Assembly (NCBI GenBank): GCA_009760885.1
Contig: CM019701.1
Coordinates: forward strand, 17,117,975-17,181,974
DNA: 64,000 nt
Reading direction: 5' to 3'
Source of the DNA: Achatina immaculata
Taxonomy: Eukaryota > Mollusca > Gastropoda > Stylommatophora > Achatinidae
In this document: positions 34,178 to 45,739 of the stretch, piece by piece
Layout of the letters: each line of letters opens with the position of its first letter
How positions within the stretch are numbered: position 1 is the first letter of the stretch
Translations under genes and position numbers: made by a program
The notes under the pieces: model-generated
The model's input: the letters and a program-made list of their open reading frames with translations, nothing else
Databases searched by the model: none
What the model was told of the DNA's origin: nothing

Positions 34178-37100
34178 TTAGTAATAAAGGTAGACTGAGG
34201 TGTAAGGTTCTAGTAATAAAGGTAGATGGGTGTAAGGTTCTAGTAATAAAGATAGACAAAGGTGTAAGGTTCTAGCAATAAAGGTAGACAGGGGTGTAAG
34301 GTTCTAGTAAAAAGATAGACAGAGTGTAAGGTTCTAGTATAAAGATAGACAAAGGTGTAAGGTTCTAGTAATAAAGATTGACAGAGGTGTAAGGTTCTAG
34401 TATAAAGATAGACAGGTGTAAGGTTCTAGTATAAAGATAGACAGGTGTAAGGTTCTAGTAATAAAGCTGGACAGGGGTGTACGGTTCTAGTAATAAATAG
34501 ACAGAGGTGTAAGGTTCTAGTAATAAGGTGGACAGGGGTGTAAGGTTCTAGTATAAAGATAGACAAAGGTGTAAGGTTCTAGTAATAAAGCTGGACAGGG
34601 GTGTACGGTTCTAGTAATAAGGTGGACAGGGGTGTAAGGTTCTAGTAATAAAGTAGACAGAGGTGTAAGGTTCTAGTATAAAGATAGACAAAGGTGTAAG
34701 GTTCTAGTAATAAATAGACAGAGGTGTAAGGTTCTAGTATAAAGATAGACAAAGGTGTAAGGTTCTAGTATAAAGATAGACAAAGGTGTAAGGTTCTAGT
34801 AATAAAGATAGACAGAGTGTAAGGTTCTAGTAAAAAGATAGACAGAGTGTAAGGTTCTAGTAATAAAGATAGACAAAGGTGTAAGGTTCTAGTAAAAAGA
34901 TAGACAGAGTGTAAGGTTCTAGTATAAAGATAGACAAAGGTGTAAGGTTCTAGTAATAAAGGTAGATGGGTGTAAGGTTCTAGTAAAAAGATAGACAGAG
35001 TGTAAGGTTCTAGTAATAAGATAGACAGGGGTGTAAGATTCTAGTAATAAAGCTGGACAGGGGTGTAAGGTTCTAGTAATAAAGCTGGACAGGGGTGTAC
35101 GGTTCTAGTAATAAAGATAGACTGAGGTGTAAGGTTCTAGTATAAAGATAGACAGGTGTAAGGTTCTAGTAAAAAGATAGACAGAGTGTAAGGTTCTAGT
35201 AATAAATAGACAGAGGTGTAAGGTTTAGTAATAAAGGTAGACTGAGGTGTAAGGTTCTAGTAATAAAGGTAGATGGGTGTAAGGTTCTAGTAATAAAGGT
35301 AGACAGAGGTGTAAGGTTCTAGCAATAAAGGTAGACAGAGGTGTAAGGTTCTAGTAATAAAGATAGACAGAGGTGTAAGGTTCTAGTAATAAGATAGACA
35401 GAGGTGTAAGGTTCTAGTAATAAAGATAGACAGAGGTGTAAGGTTCTAGTAATAAAGATAGACGAGGTGTAAGGTTCTAGTAATAAGATAGACAGAGGTG
35501 TAAGGTTCTAGTATAAAGATAGACAGAGGTGTAAGGTTCTAGTAATAAAGATAGACAGAGGTGTAAGGTTCTAGTAATAAAGATAGACAGGGGTAAGGTT
35601 CTAGTAATAAAGATAGACAGAGGTGTAAGGTTCTAGTAATAAAGATAGACAGAGGTGTAAGGTTCTAGTAATAAAGGTGGACAGGGGTGTAAGGTTCTAG
35701 TAATAAAGATAGACAGAGGTGTAAGGTTCTAGTAATAAAGATAGACAGAGGTGTAAGGTTCTAGTAATAAAGATAGACAGAGGTGTAAGGTTCTAGTAAT
35801 AAAGGTAGACAGGGGTGTAAGGTTCTAGTAATAAAGGTGGACAGGGGTGTAAGGTTCTAGTAATAAAGATAGACAGAGGTGTAAGGTTCTAGTAATAAAG
35901 ATAGACAGAGGTGTAAGGTTCTAGTAATAAAGATAGACAGAGGTGTAAGGTTCTAGTAATAAAGATAGACAGAGGTGTAAGGTTCTAGTAATAAAGGTGG
36001 ACAGGGGTGTAAGGTTCTAGTAATAAAGATAGACAGAGGTGTAAGGTTCTAGTAATAAAGATAGACAGAGGTGTAAGGTTCTAGTAATAAAGGTGGACAG
36101 GGGTGTAAGGTTCTAGTAATAAAGATAGACAGAGGTGTAAGGTTCTAGTAATAAAGATAGACAGAGGTGTAAGGTTCTAGTAATAAAGGTAGACAGGGGT
36201 GTAAGGTTCTAGTAATAAAGGTGGACAGGGGTGTACGGTTCTAGTAATAAAGGTGGACAGGGGTGTAAGGTTCTAGTAATAAAGGTGGACAGGGGTGTAA
36301 GGTTCTAGTAATAAAGGTGGACAGGGGTGTAAGGTTCTAGTAATAAAGATAGACAGAGGTGTAAGGTTCTAGTAATAAAGGTGGACAGGGGTGTAAGGTT
36401 CTAGTAATAAAGGTAGATGGGTGTAAGGTTCTAGTAATAAAGGTGGACAGGGGTGTAAGGTTCTAGTAATAAAGATAGACAGGGGTGTAAGGTTCTAGTA
36501 ATAAAGATAGACAGGGGTGTAAGGTTCTAGTAATAAAGATAGACAGAGGTGTAAGGTTCTAGTAATAAAGATAGACAGGGGTGTAAGGTTCTAGTAATAA
36601 AGATAGACAGGGGTGTAAGGTTCTAGTAATAAAGATAGACAGAGGTGTAAGGTTCTAGTAATAAAGATAGACAGGGGTGTAAGGTTCTAGTAATAAAGAT
36701 AGACAGGGGTGTAAGGTTCTAGTAATAAAGATAGACAGGGGTGTAAGGTTCTAGTAATAAAGATAGACAGGGGTGTAAGGTTCTAGTAATAAAGATAGAC
36801 AGGGGTGTAAGGTTCTAGTAATAAAGATAGACAGGGGTGTAAGGTTCTAGTAATAAAGATAGACAGAGGTGTAAGGTTCTAGTAATAAAGATAGACAGGG
36901 GTGTAAGGTTCTAGTAATAAAGATAGACAGGGGTGTAAGGTTCTAGTAATAAAGATAGACAGGGGTGTAAGGTTCTAGTAATAAAGATAGACAGAGGTGT
37001 AAGGTTCTAGTAATAAAGATAGACAGAGGTGTAAGGTTCTAGTAATAAAGTTAGACAGAGGTGTAAGGTTCTAGTAATAAAGATAGACAGAGGTGTAAGG

Positions 37101-38040
37101 TTCTAGTAATAAAGATAGACAGAGGTGTAAGGTTCTAGTAATAAAGGTGGACAGGAGTGTAAGGTTCTAGTAATAAAGATAGACAGAGGTGTAAGGTTCT
37201 AGTAATAAAGATAGACAGAGGTGTAAGGTTCTAGTAATAAAGATAGACAGAGGTGTAAGGTTCTAGTAATAAAAGTAGACAGGAGTGTAAGGTTCTAGTA
37301 ATAAAGACAGACAGAGGTGTAAGGTTCTAGTAATAAAAGTGGACAGGAGTGTAAGGTTCTAGTAATAAAAGTAGACAGGAGTGTAAGGTTCTAGTAATAA
37401 AGGTAGATGGGTGTAAGGTTCTAGTAATAAAGGTAGATGGGTGTAAGGTTCTAGTAATAAAAGTAGACAGGGGTGTAAGGTTCTAGTAATAAAGGTAGAT
37501 GGGTGTAAGGTTCTAGTAATAAAAGTAGACAGGGGTGTAAGGTTCTAGTAATAAAGGTAGATGGGTGTAAGGTTCTAGTAATAAAGGTAGATGGGTGTAA
37601 GGTTCTAGTAATAAAGGTAGACAGAGGTGTAAGGTTCTAGTAATAAAGATAGACAGAGGTGTAAGGTTCTAGTAATAAAGATAGACAGAGGTGTAAGGTT
37701 CTAGTAATAAAGATAGACAGAGGTGTAAGGTTCTAGTAATAAAAGTAGACAGGGGTGTAAGGTTCTAGTAATAAAGATAGACAGAGGTGTAAGGTTCTAG
37801 TAATAAAAGTAGACAGGGGTGTAAGGTTCTAGTAATAAAGATAGACAGAGGTGTAAGGTTCTAGTAATAAAGATAGACAGAGGTGTAAGGTTCTAGTAAT
37901 AAAAGTAGACAGGAGTGTAAGTTTCTAGTAATAAAGGTAGATGGGTGTAAGGTTCTAGTAATAAAGGTAGATGGGTGTAAGGTTCTAGTAATAAAGGTGG
38001 ACAGGGGTGTAAGGTTCTAGTAATAAAGGTAGACAGGAGT
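34178..38040. repeat. 33-bp minisatellite, block 3 (3.9 kb)
   Basis: Roughly 115 copies. The first kilobase has shortened and mixed units (29-33 bp); later parts are uniform with blockwise variants GATAGACAGAGG, GGTGGACAGGGG and GGTAGATGGG. Confidence 0.95.
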
Positions 38041-38044
38041 TTAT

Positions 38045-38815
38045 GATTCAGTTTTACAAAACAACAGAGTGAGAGAGAAAATTGAGAAGAAAACACAAAT
38101 GGCAGAAGGTATAAAAGATAGGAATGTATAAATGAAAAATGTACAACATCCAATATTTCAGCATCAACCTTTTTCAGGGATTACATACAAGAACAACACA
38201 ACACTAAAAAAAATATAGCTTTGTGGTATATTCCTAGTTTGAAATATGGCAACAAATGTGCCTGAATGACATAAATATAAATTAGTCCAAGTTGTTATTC
38301 TTCATCATCTCTCAACTAGTCAATGCTCCCACTTTATGTTTATGTCTTTTGGGCACATTTATTGCCATATTTCAAACTAGGAGGATACCACAAAGATAAG
38401 TTTTCTTTTTGTTTTTTTTTTTTATATGTTGTGTTGCTATTGTCTATCAAGTGGAACACAACAGACCAGAGAAAATGAGGTCGACCATGTGAAACTCTAA
38501 AGAGGACATTGTTAAGAGAGACCAGTATCATGGGAGTGACATCCCTTGACGAGGTTGAAAAGCTCACCAAAAACAGGAAAACTTGGCAAAGTACCATGCG
38601 AACCCTATGCAGTGTTAATGACATAGGATGGATTTAAGATTTTAAGATTAAGTTGTTCTCGTATGTAATCCTCGAAAAAGGCTGACGTCAAAATATTGGA
38701 TGCTATACATTTTTCATTTATACATTCTCACCTTACTTTCATACTTTCTGCCATTTGTGTTTTCTTCTCACTTTCCTCACTCTCTCTGTCATTTTCTAAA
38801 GCTGAACCATACAAC
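38045..38815. mobile_element. Foldback (long inverted repeat) element with nested LINE tail
   Basis: The left arm (about 38048-38265) is the imperfect reverse complement of 38351-38415 plus 38641-38810; for instance CCTAGTTTGAAATATGGCAA against TTGCCATATTTCAAACTAGG. The ~85-bp centre is unpaired. The right arm is interrupted by a LINE fragment. Confidence 0.78.
38416..38640 (+). mobile_element. LINE tail, second family, inserted in the foldback arm
   Basis: Plus-strand sequence parallels the reverse complement of 7198-7422: ATCAAGTGGAACAC, GAGGTCGACCATGTGAAACT and GAGGACATTGTTAAGAGAG, ending in a TTTAAGATTTTAAGATTAAG microsatellite-like tail. Confidence 0.68.
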
Positions 38816-38961
38816 TCTATCTAACTTTAACACATTCAAAGTTGAAAAAATTTACTAAAAATAGAGCAATACGCCCCCCCCCCCACAACAAAGAAACAAA
38901 CAAACAAACACACACACAGAAAAAGAGAGAGTATGGAAAATGCTGTGATATATCAACTGAC

Positions 38962-39072
38962 CTGGGAAATCAGTGTGACATTGGGGGGATGACCTTGGGT
39001 CAGGAGTTCACGTAAATTCTCTGGAAAGGTTAATCTTGATCCAACTGATCCTTCACGGATGGGAAGGCCAGT
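38962..39072 (-). CDS. Short exon of coactivator-like gene; LRELL motif
   Basis: Acceptor TTTTATCACAG and donor GTCAGT enclose exactly 37 codons, phase 0 on both sides. The peptide begins TGLPIREGSVGS, contains FPENLRELLTQG (an LxxLL motif) and ends NVTLISQ. Being symmetric it could be skipped without a frameshift. Confidence 0.7.
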
Positions 39073-39472
39073 CTGTGATAAAAGGGTTTGTAACTCTTGT
39101 CATAAATGAGCATGTAATAAAACTTGTCTATGACATCATTAAAAAGTTTTGACATTCAAACAAATTTCTCAAAACTTCTCTCTGCTGATCACTGTAAACT
39201 TACTGCAGGCTACCTAATGTACAATATATCTCTGAACTTTTCCTTCCTGCGACTTCATGTCTTTTCTTACAGCTGTATTCCTTTTTTTCTTGACAACACT
39301 CTTGACTGCATTATAGCAACACATCAGGCCCGCTATACACATCAAGCCCAGTCTATGTTCTGTTTCTGAAAATGTCAACACAACTTTCTCAGTTTCATTT
39401 AATGCAGGCGAAATCAAAACATACAAACTCAGAGTTGGATTAACAGAAAATTTTCACAAACATAAAATAAAC

Positions 39473-39711
39473 CTGGCCAGATCTATGACTGAAAGATTGG
39501 ATTAGTGGTCGAAATTGTGGCTGCTGCTGTTGCTGAAGATGTGATTGCTGCTGTAGTTGCGGTTGGTACTTTTCAGAGTCCTGCTTCTGTTTATCAAGAC
39601 GTTGATGTTGCTGTTGATACAACAGAGTTTGCCGTATAGTCATAAACGAGGTGTTCGCACAGATCGGATGTGGTTGCAACGTTTCACTCTTCTCACCAGC
39701 TGCTACAGGAC
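39473..39711 (-). CDS. Exon of coactivator-like gene; Gln-rich
   Basis: Acceptor ATCTTTCAG and donor GTTTAT frame 239 nt (2 + 237). The first two bases complete the Gly codon of the previous exon. It encodes PVAAGEKSETLQPH, a region with TLLYQQQHQRLDKQKQ, a Gln block and ends SFSHRSGQ. Phase 0 out matches the 111-nt exon at 39072. Confidence 0.72.
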
Positions 39712-39899
39712 CTGAAAGATTGTTGCTGTTTATAATTTGTAATGCCACACATCAGGAGCATATAAAAGTCTTTAGTTTTATATTTTCACTATAGTTTATA
39801 CTGAATATACATTTCTAATACAAAAATACACTCTTTCTCAAAACTCATGTGGGATGTAAGTCAAGTTTCATGGCCAAAAAAAATTACAGATAATAACAC

Positions 39900-40045
39900 T
39901 TTGATCTAAAAGATGAACATAATGAATTAATAGACAGTTCCCATCATTAAGGCACATAATGAACTAATAAACAGTTCCCATCATTAAGGCACATGATGAA
40001 TTAATAGACAGTTCCCATCATTAAGGCACATAATGAATTAATAGA
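39900..40045. repeat. ~37-bp tandem repeat, four copies
   Basis: Units of TAATAGACAGTTCCCATCAT with TTAAGGCACATAATG, in the intron between exons 39473-39711 and 40237-40504. Confidence 0.85.
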
Positions 40046-40236
40046 CAGTCTTGAGTCACAGTCAAAATGCTCAGCAAGTACATAAAGGTTAAGAGGAAGC
40101 TACAGAAAAGTGGATTGCATATTTTGAGGATTTTAGGGAAAATAATCTATTATTAGACTATTGTTCATATAATTTTTTTTCTCAGTTTTCAATAACAGTA
40201 TATTTCTTTTTTTCATTTTTGTTAAAAGCAAACAAC

Positions 40237-40504
40237 CTTGTGATACAGTCAACCTTGGCTGCTGCTGAAGCTGTGATTGCTGTTGAGGCTGTGGTTGCTG
40301 TTGAGGTTGTAGCTGCTGTATCTGCTGCTGAGTCTGTGATCCTACCACATCTGGACTAAAAGCACCCTGCAAACCTCGCTGGAGATCTGTGCCACGCTTG
40401 TCATGAACTTGACTTGCAGATGTTCGGTCAAGTATTTCTTTCTGCTGTTGCTGTTGTTTTTGCTGCTGGGAAAAGAATTTTTCCTGAAGTTGATGGAGAA
40501 GTGT
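40237..40504 (-). CDS. Exon of coactivator-like gene; Gln-rich
   Basis: Acceptor CATATAAG and donor GTTGTT frame 268 nt, phase 0 in, phase 1 out. It encodes TLLHQLQEKFFSQQQKQ, then a mixed stretch, then alternating Gln/Pro (QLQPQQQPQPQQQ) and ends RLTVSQ plus a split Gly. Naive open frames in other phases across this interval are shadows. The Gln-rich composition continues into the next two exons. Confidence 0.72.
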
Positions 40505-40674
40505 CTTATATGAATGACAAATAAAAACTTAATTAAAATCACAAGAAATGAAAGATAATACTATCAGCTATTATACAGCAACAGGCAGCTGGGCCCAGCC
40601 TGTCTAAAACAAATGTAATAAATATTAAAATTTTGCTGGGCTTAACTTAAAGACTTCTGCTGAGCTTGACTTAA

Positions 40675-41366
40675 CTCTTCTCCTTCTGATGACATTATAA
40701 TGTGGCCTTCCGGCTAGTTCATTTTTGTACCGAATTCACTGTTTGGTCCATTTCGGTGAAAAACCATACTCAAATTTTGGTTTGCAAGTTATCTGCACTT
40801 GTCAGAATTGCCTGGTATCCTTTTTAAGTTAGCGTGGGCAGTGTGTAGCTATTTTTTTTTAGTCTCTGTTCAATTTGGTGTGAATATTTGTCCTAATTTC
40901 CAGCTACTTTTTGGATCTGCAAAAGGAATTCTGAATGTTTTCTGTTGAGTTTGTGCTTTTGTTTCTGCAAATCTGTGCAAAAAATGATTACATTTCCTGT
41001 GAGGAATTCCATTTATTATCGATTTGTGATTTACACATGGATATTTACAGCTCTAATGGTAAGTAAAAACAAATTTTATTTGTGTGTCATAATTTTTTTT
41101 TTGGGGGGGGGGGGGCTAAAAATGTTGTCTTATTTTCTCACCAGTTATTTTTTCCTAAGAAAACTCTACATTTACGGAATCTTCATTCATTTTTATTTCT
41201 TTTGAATGTATAAAAGTATACTTTTTTTACATGGAAGTAATCGCTACATTCACTTTTTCAACTATACCCCAAAAATATTGCAACACCCGCCCATTTTGTT
41301 TGGCACCAACGCAACATCCGTGTTTTTTTTTCTGCCATCACGGGAAGAGTTAATTCACGGGAAGAG
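40675..41366 (+). mobile_element. TTAA-flanked non-autonomous element, divergent copy
   Basis: TTAA on both sides (40671-40674 and 41367-41370). The right half aligns with the family below (GGTAAGTAA, TTTTTTCCTAAGAAAACTCTACATTT, CATGGAAGTA, CACGGGAAGAGTTAA), while the left half is strongly diverged. Confidence 0.6.
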
Positions 41367-41370
41367 TTAA

Positions 41371-42063
41371 CTCTTCCTGTGCCAAAGTCGCTATAGTGAT
41401 AATTTCCAGTTACTGAGTTGCATGCCATAGTCATTATAGTGACAATTCATTTGTTTCAATAAAACAACCAGTGTAACATTTAGATTGTACATATTTCATC
41501 CACGTTTCCGGTGACACTTTTCAAAATGGTAAAAGAGTCCTTAGTTACGAGCGATGCCGAGCGAGAAAAAGGAAGAGAAACATCAAAATGTTTCAATTTT
41601 TGATGATCTAGATAGGGGTATGGACATGGCCTGTGACCACCCCACTGCTCTTGAATGTATCCCAAGTAGATCTAGACATATTAGACGACTGGAGAAGTAG
41701 TTATGAGGTTATTTCAGATATTAATTTAGCGAGAATGCAACACAGAATCACTATACGAGAAAGACAAGTAGATCTACACATCTCAGATGGTAAGTAATGC
41801 ATATCTAGACCTAGCTGATGGTGAGCTGGGCACAATCATTGTCTAAAAACATCACATTACTTCTTTTTTCCTAAAAAAAACTCTGCATTTATGAAATTTT
41901 CATACATTTAGTTATACTTTGAAACATAATAAGTACACGGAAGTACATGAAGATACTGTTTTCCATTCCATTTTACAACTATACCCCCTTACATATCAAG
42001 ACCCGTGGTTTTTGTGTGGCATGGACAGGAACTTTCACATTTTTTTTCTGGACCCGGGAAGAG
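41371..42063 (+). mobile_element. TTAA-flanked ~0.69-kb element, copy A
   Basis: TTAA duplications at 41367-41370 and 42064-42067; termini CTCTTCCTGTGCC and CCGGGAAGAG are inverted. TTAA target choice and precise duplication are hallmarks of piggyBac-type transposition. Abuts the previous element, sharing one TTAA. Confidence 0.82.
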
Positions 42064-42239
42064 TTAAAGACTTCATGCTGGGCTTGACTTAAAGACCACA
42101 TGTTTTGTTTTTTTTTAAACCACAGTGATGAAGTTAAATGTAGTCTTAAATTAATGCCATCAATGCAGTGCTGGCTTCTCATAACCAATGGTCTGGTTAC
42201 ACACAATATCCAGCCACTGTCAGTGAATGTCAGAGATTC

Positions 42240-43535
42240 AATAGCTCTCTCTCTCTCTCACCCCAATGAGGTCAGCAACCCATATGAATATGACAGATTG
42301 GCTTAAGTTGTGGTTCCACCTCACAGAGGTTAGTGACACAAATGTGCATGATAAACTGACTTAGGTTCTGGTTCCACCTCACTGAGGTTAGTAACACAAA
42401 TGAACATGATAAACTGACTTAGGTTCTTGCTCCACCTCACTGAGGTTAGTAACACAAATGAGCATGATAACTGACTTAGGTTCTTGCTCCACCTCACTGA
42501 GGTTAGTAACACAAATGAGCATGATAAACTGACTTAGGTTCTTGCTCCACCTCACTGAGGTTAGTAACACAAATGAGCATGATAAACTGACTTAGGTTCT
42601 TGCTCCACCTCACTGAGGTTAGTAACACAAATGAGCATGATAAACTGACTTAGGTTCTTGCTCCACCTCACTGAGGTTAGTAACACAAATGAACATGATA
42701 AACTGACTTAAGTTCTTGCTCCACCTCACTGAGGTTAGTAACACAAATGAGCATGATAAACTGACTTAGGTTCTTGCTCCACCTCACTGAGGTTAGTAAC
42801 ACAAATGAGCATGATAAACTGACTTAGGTTCTTGCTCCACCTCACTGAGGTTAGTAACACAAATGAGCATGATAAACTGACTTAGGTTCTTGCTCCACCT
42901 CACTGAGGTTAGTAACACAAATGAACATGATAAACTGACTTAGGTTCTTGCTCCACCTCACTGAGGTTAGTAACACAAATGAACATGATAAACTGACTTA
43001 GGTTCTTGCTCCACCTCACTGAGGTTAGTAACACAAATGAACATGATAAACTGACTTAGGTTCTTGCTCCACCTCACTGAGGTTAGTAACACAAATGAAC
43101 ATGATAAACTTACTTAGGTTCTTGCTCCACCTCACTGAGGTTAGTAACACAAATGAACATGATAAACTGACTTAGGTTCTTGCTCCACCTCACTGAGGTT
43201 AGTAACACAAATGAACATGATAAACTGACTTAGGTTCTTGCTCCACCTCACTGAGGTTAGTAACACAAATGAACATGATAAACTGACTTAGGTTCTTGCT
43301 CCACCTCACTGAGGTTAGTAACACAAATGAACATGATAAACTGACTTAGGTTCTGGCTCCACCTCACTGAGGTTAGTAACACAAATGAACATGATAAACT
43401 GACTTAGGTTCTTGCTCCACCTCACTGAGGTTAGTAACACAAATGAGCATGATAAACTGACTTAGGTTCTTGCTCCACCTCACTGAGGTTAGTAACACAA
43501 ATGAGCATGATAAACTGACTTAGGTTCTGGCTCCT
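42240..43535. repeat. ~58-bp minisatellite, 22 copies
   Basis: Units of CTCCACCTCACTGAGGTTAG followed by TAACACAAATGARCATGATAA; the G/A variant (GAGC/GAAC) forms runs that show blockwise copying. Confidence 0.95.
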
Positions 43536-43569
43536 GCCCTCTGAGATTACAACCACACTGGAAAATGAA

Positions 43570-43905
43570 AAACATGCCACAAATCTAGGTTAATCTGTAA
43601 CAATGCCGAGAAACACAAGAAAAATCCAGTCTAGGTTAATCTGTAACAATGCCGAGAAACACAAGAAAAATCCAGTCTAGGTTAATCTGTAACAATGCCG
43701 AGAAACACAAGAAAAATCCAGTCAAGGTTAATCTGTAACAATGCTGAGAAACACAAGAAAAATCCAGTCTAGGTTAAGCTGTAACAATGCTGAGAAACAC
43801 AAGAAAAATCCAGTCTAGGTTAAGCTGTAACAATGCTGAGAAACACAAGAAAAATCCAGTCAAGGTTAAGCTGTAACAATGCTGAGAAACACAAGAAAAA
43901 TCCAG
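43570..43905. repeat. 46-47-bp tandem repeat, seven copies
   Basis: Units of GTAACAATGCCGAGAAACAC, about 145 bp from the donor of exon 44051-45623. Confidence 0.92.
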
Positions 43906-44050
43906 GCCAAGGATGGGTAAGATGGAGACTGATAAAACTTAATTTTTCTGTGGCGGTGATACTAGCATGAGACTCCATATTTTTAACAACAAATTACATC
44001 CATTTGATCAAAGATAAACACAAGAAAGAAAAAAAAAGATATGAACATAC

Positions 44051-45623
44051 TTGTAAACTTTGTCCTCTAGGTTTATGACCGGCATTTTTCTCCACAATTT
44101 GTTCTTCAGATTTTTCATGTTGTTGATGCTGTGATGTCATGACAGGATCTTCATCCATCAACTGCCTTTTGATGCCATCAATCACAAGCTGCTCGCTGGA
44201 CTGGTTCTGATTAGGCAGGCTGAGCTGGGATCTAAAGTCATCCAGACTTGGCCAGTTGCCCGTCTCCTTGAATATTTCTTCCAGTTGAGCTATCAAACTG
44301 GACTCGTCAGTGACAGCATCTGATGTCAGCTTGTGATGTTGCTGTGAAGTGTGCTGAGATGAAGACGTGGATGGTGATGATGCAACAATGCCAGATGATT
44401 GTTGCACTGATGTGTCAGATGATGACTGCTGTGGAGAAGGTAAAAGTAGTTGAAACAGTTGTTGTTGCTGTAATGATTGTTGCTGTTGCTGTAGTGCTTG
44501 TTGCTGCTGCTGTAGTGATTGTTGCTGTTGCTGATGATGTTGCAAAAATGAATCTTTATCCAGTGACTTCTGTTGGTGCTGATGTAGCATTCTTTCTTTC
44601 TGTTGATTATATTTATGTTTCTGATGTTGTTGATGTTGCTGTTGAAGTTGATGTTGATGTTGTTTTTCCTCTAGCATGGGATCAAGTCTCTCTGACCCAA
44701 GAGTGTGAAAGACTGAATTTAAAGTCTGGCTGAAAGAACTGACATCTGACATGCTGCTACCGACATCTCCCCCAGCTCCTGAAATACTTGCACCTTCCAT
44801 TTCTGAAGTTATCATGCCAACTGAGGATGTTTTCAAACCAATCAATGTCTGCGCCATTCCAGAGCTGTTCACATTTTTCAAGAGGTCATCCTGTAATTCT
44901 GTGGCTTCCTGCAAGATTTGTTGAAGCAGTGGATCATTATCGATGCAGTCTGTATAACCCAGTTTGGCTGCTGACTCTACCACAGGAGAGGTAGAAAAGA
45001 ACAATGCATTTTTGCCATCTAAAAGTTTCTGAAACTGGCTTAACTCACCGTCTGTTGATACTTTACCTATCCCATGAATGTTAGAATCATGATTTTCTGA
45101 CTGACTATTTGAAAATCCTCCAGTTAGAAAATCTGGCGTGACGAAGTTGTTGCTACTCATGTTTACTTTGTTAGAGATGAAAGAGCTCGCTTCAGTACTT
45201 CTGTCGTACTGTTTCTCAGGAATGCTGGTGAGACCAGTTTTTGCTGTATCAGCGCCATCAGAAGTTCTAGCTGAGGAAACCTCAACTGCTTTGATGTTGA
45301 TGATCTTATCGATAAGGTTTTTTGAGGAATAACGGTTCTGTGGTACAGAGGTTGGGCTGATGGGAGAATTCTTGCCAGAAAATAGTTGTTTCTGTGCATT
45401 TTTGCTGAGAAGTTGTGCTAACAGTGCATTTTTCTGTAACAGTTTGCTCCGCTGTGTGTTCAGCAAGCCTGCAGATATACTCGGTTTGGTGTCCATGCTC
45501 ATTCCATCACTACTGTCAGCATCTGGCACTGATGTTCTCTGTCGTTTAATGTTGCTTCTGCTGGTGGTGGATGGCTGATGTTTTGGTGAGGAGTCATCCT
45601 TTGACCACAGAGAACAGAGAAAT
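44051..45623 (-). CDS. Large exon of coactivator-like gene; LxxLL, AD1-like segment and polyglutamine
   Basis: Acceptor AAATTTCAG and donor GTATGT frame 1573 nt (1 + 1572, 524 codons). The open frame extends upstream to 45679, but that part is the intron's pyrimidine tract. Features in order: NIKRQRTS basic patch, NALLAQLLSKN near residue 50, NDPLLQQILQEA mid-exon, a His/Gln-rich stretch with runs of four to five Gln, QLFQLLLPSP, and SSLIAQLEEIFKETGNW, whose spacing of hydrophobic residues resembles the CBP/p300-binding helices of p160 coactivators. It ends GQSLQ. This is the longest exon in the window and the strongest single evidence for a real protein. Confidence 0.85.
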
Positions 45624-45739
45624 CTGAAATTTAAAAACAAAAAAAAAACAAAGAATTTTCTCAAGAACAACCTGGCCATATCAGAGAAATAATGAATTAA
45701 ACATGGAGTAGTGTAATGCTAAATTTGATGGACATGAGA

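Larger units (their letters stand above)
32286..38040. repeat. Large tandem triplication, unit 3
   Basis: Begins inside the unit at CACTCCCACATTCATCAATC (the equivalent of 26831), having lost the 39-bp array; ends in a 3.9-kb expansion of the 33-bp array. Confidence 0.88.

Noticed and set aside
41480..41665. 61-codon frame MGYIQEQWGGHRP, found also at 61579-61764
   Set aside because: It is the antisense of a shared transposon sequence; conservation reflects common descent of element copies, not coding on that strand.
43994..45679. 561-codon frame as a single-exon gene starting MARLFLRKFF
   Set aside because: The first residues are an intron pyrimidine tract read through a 3' splice site at 45624, and the end past 44051 is past a GTATGT donor.
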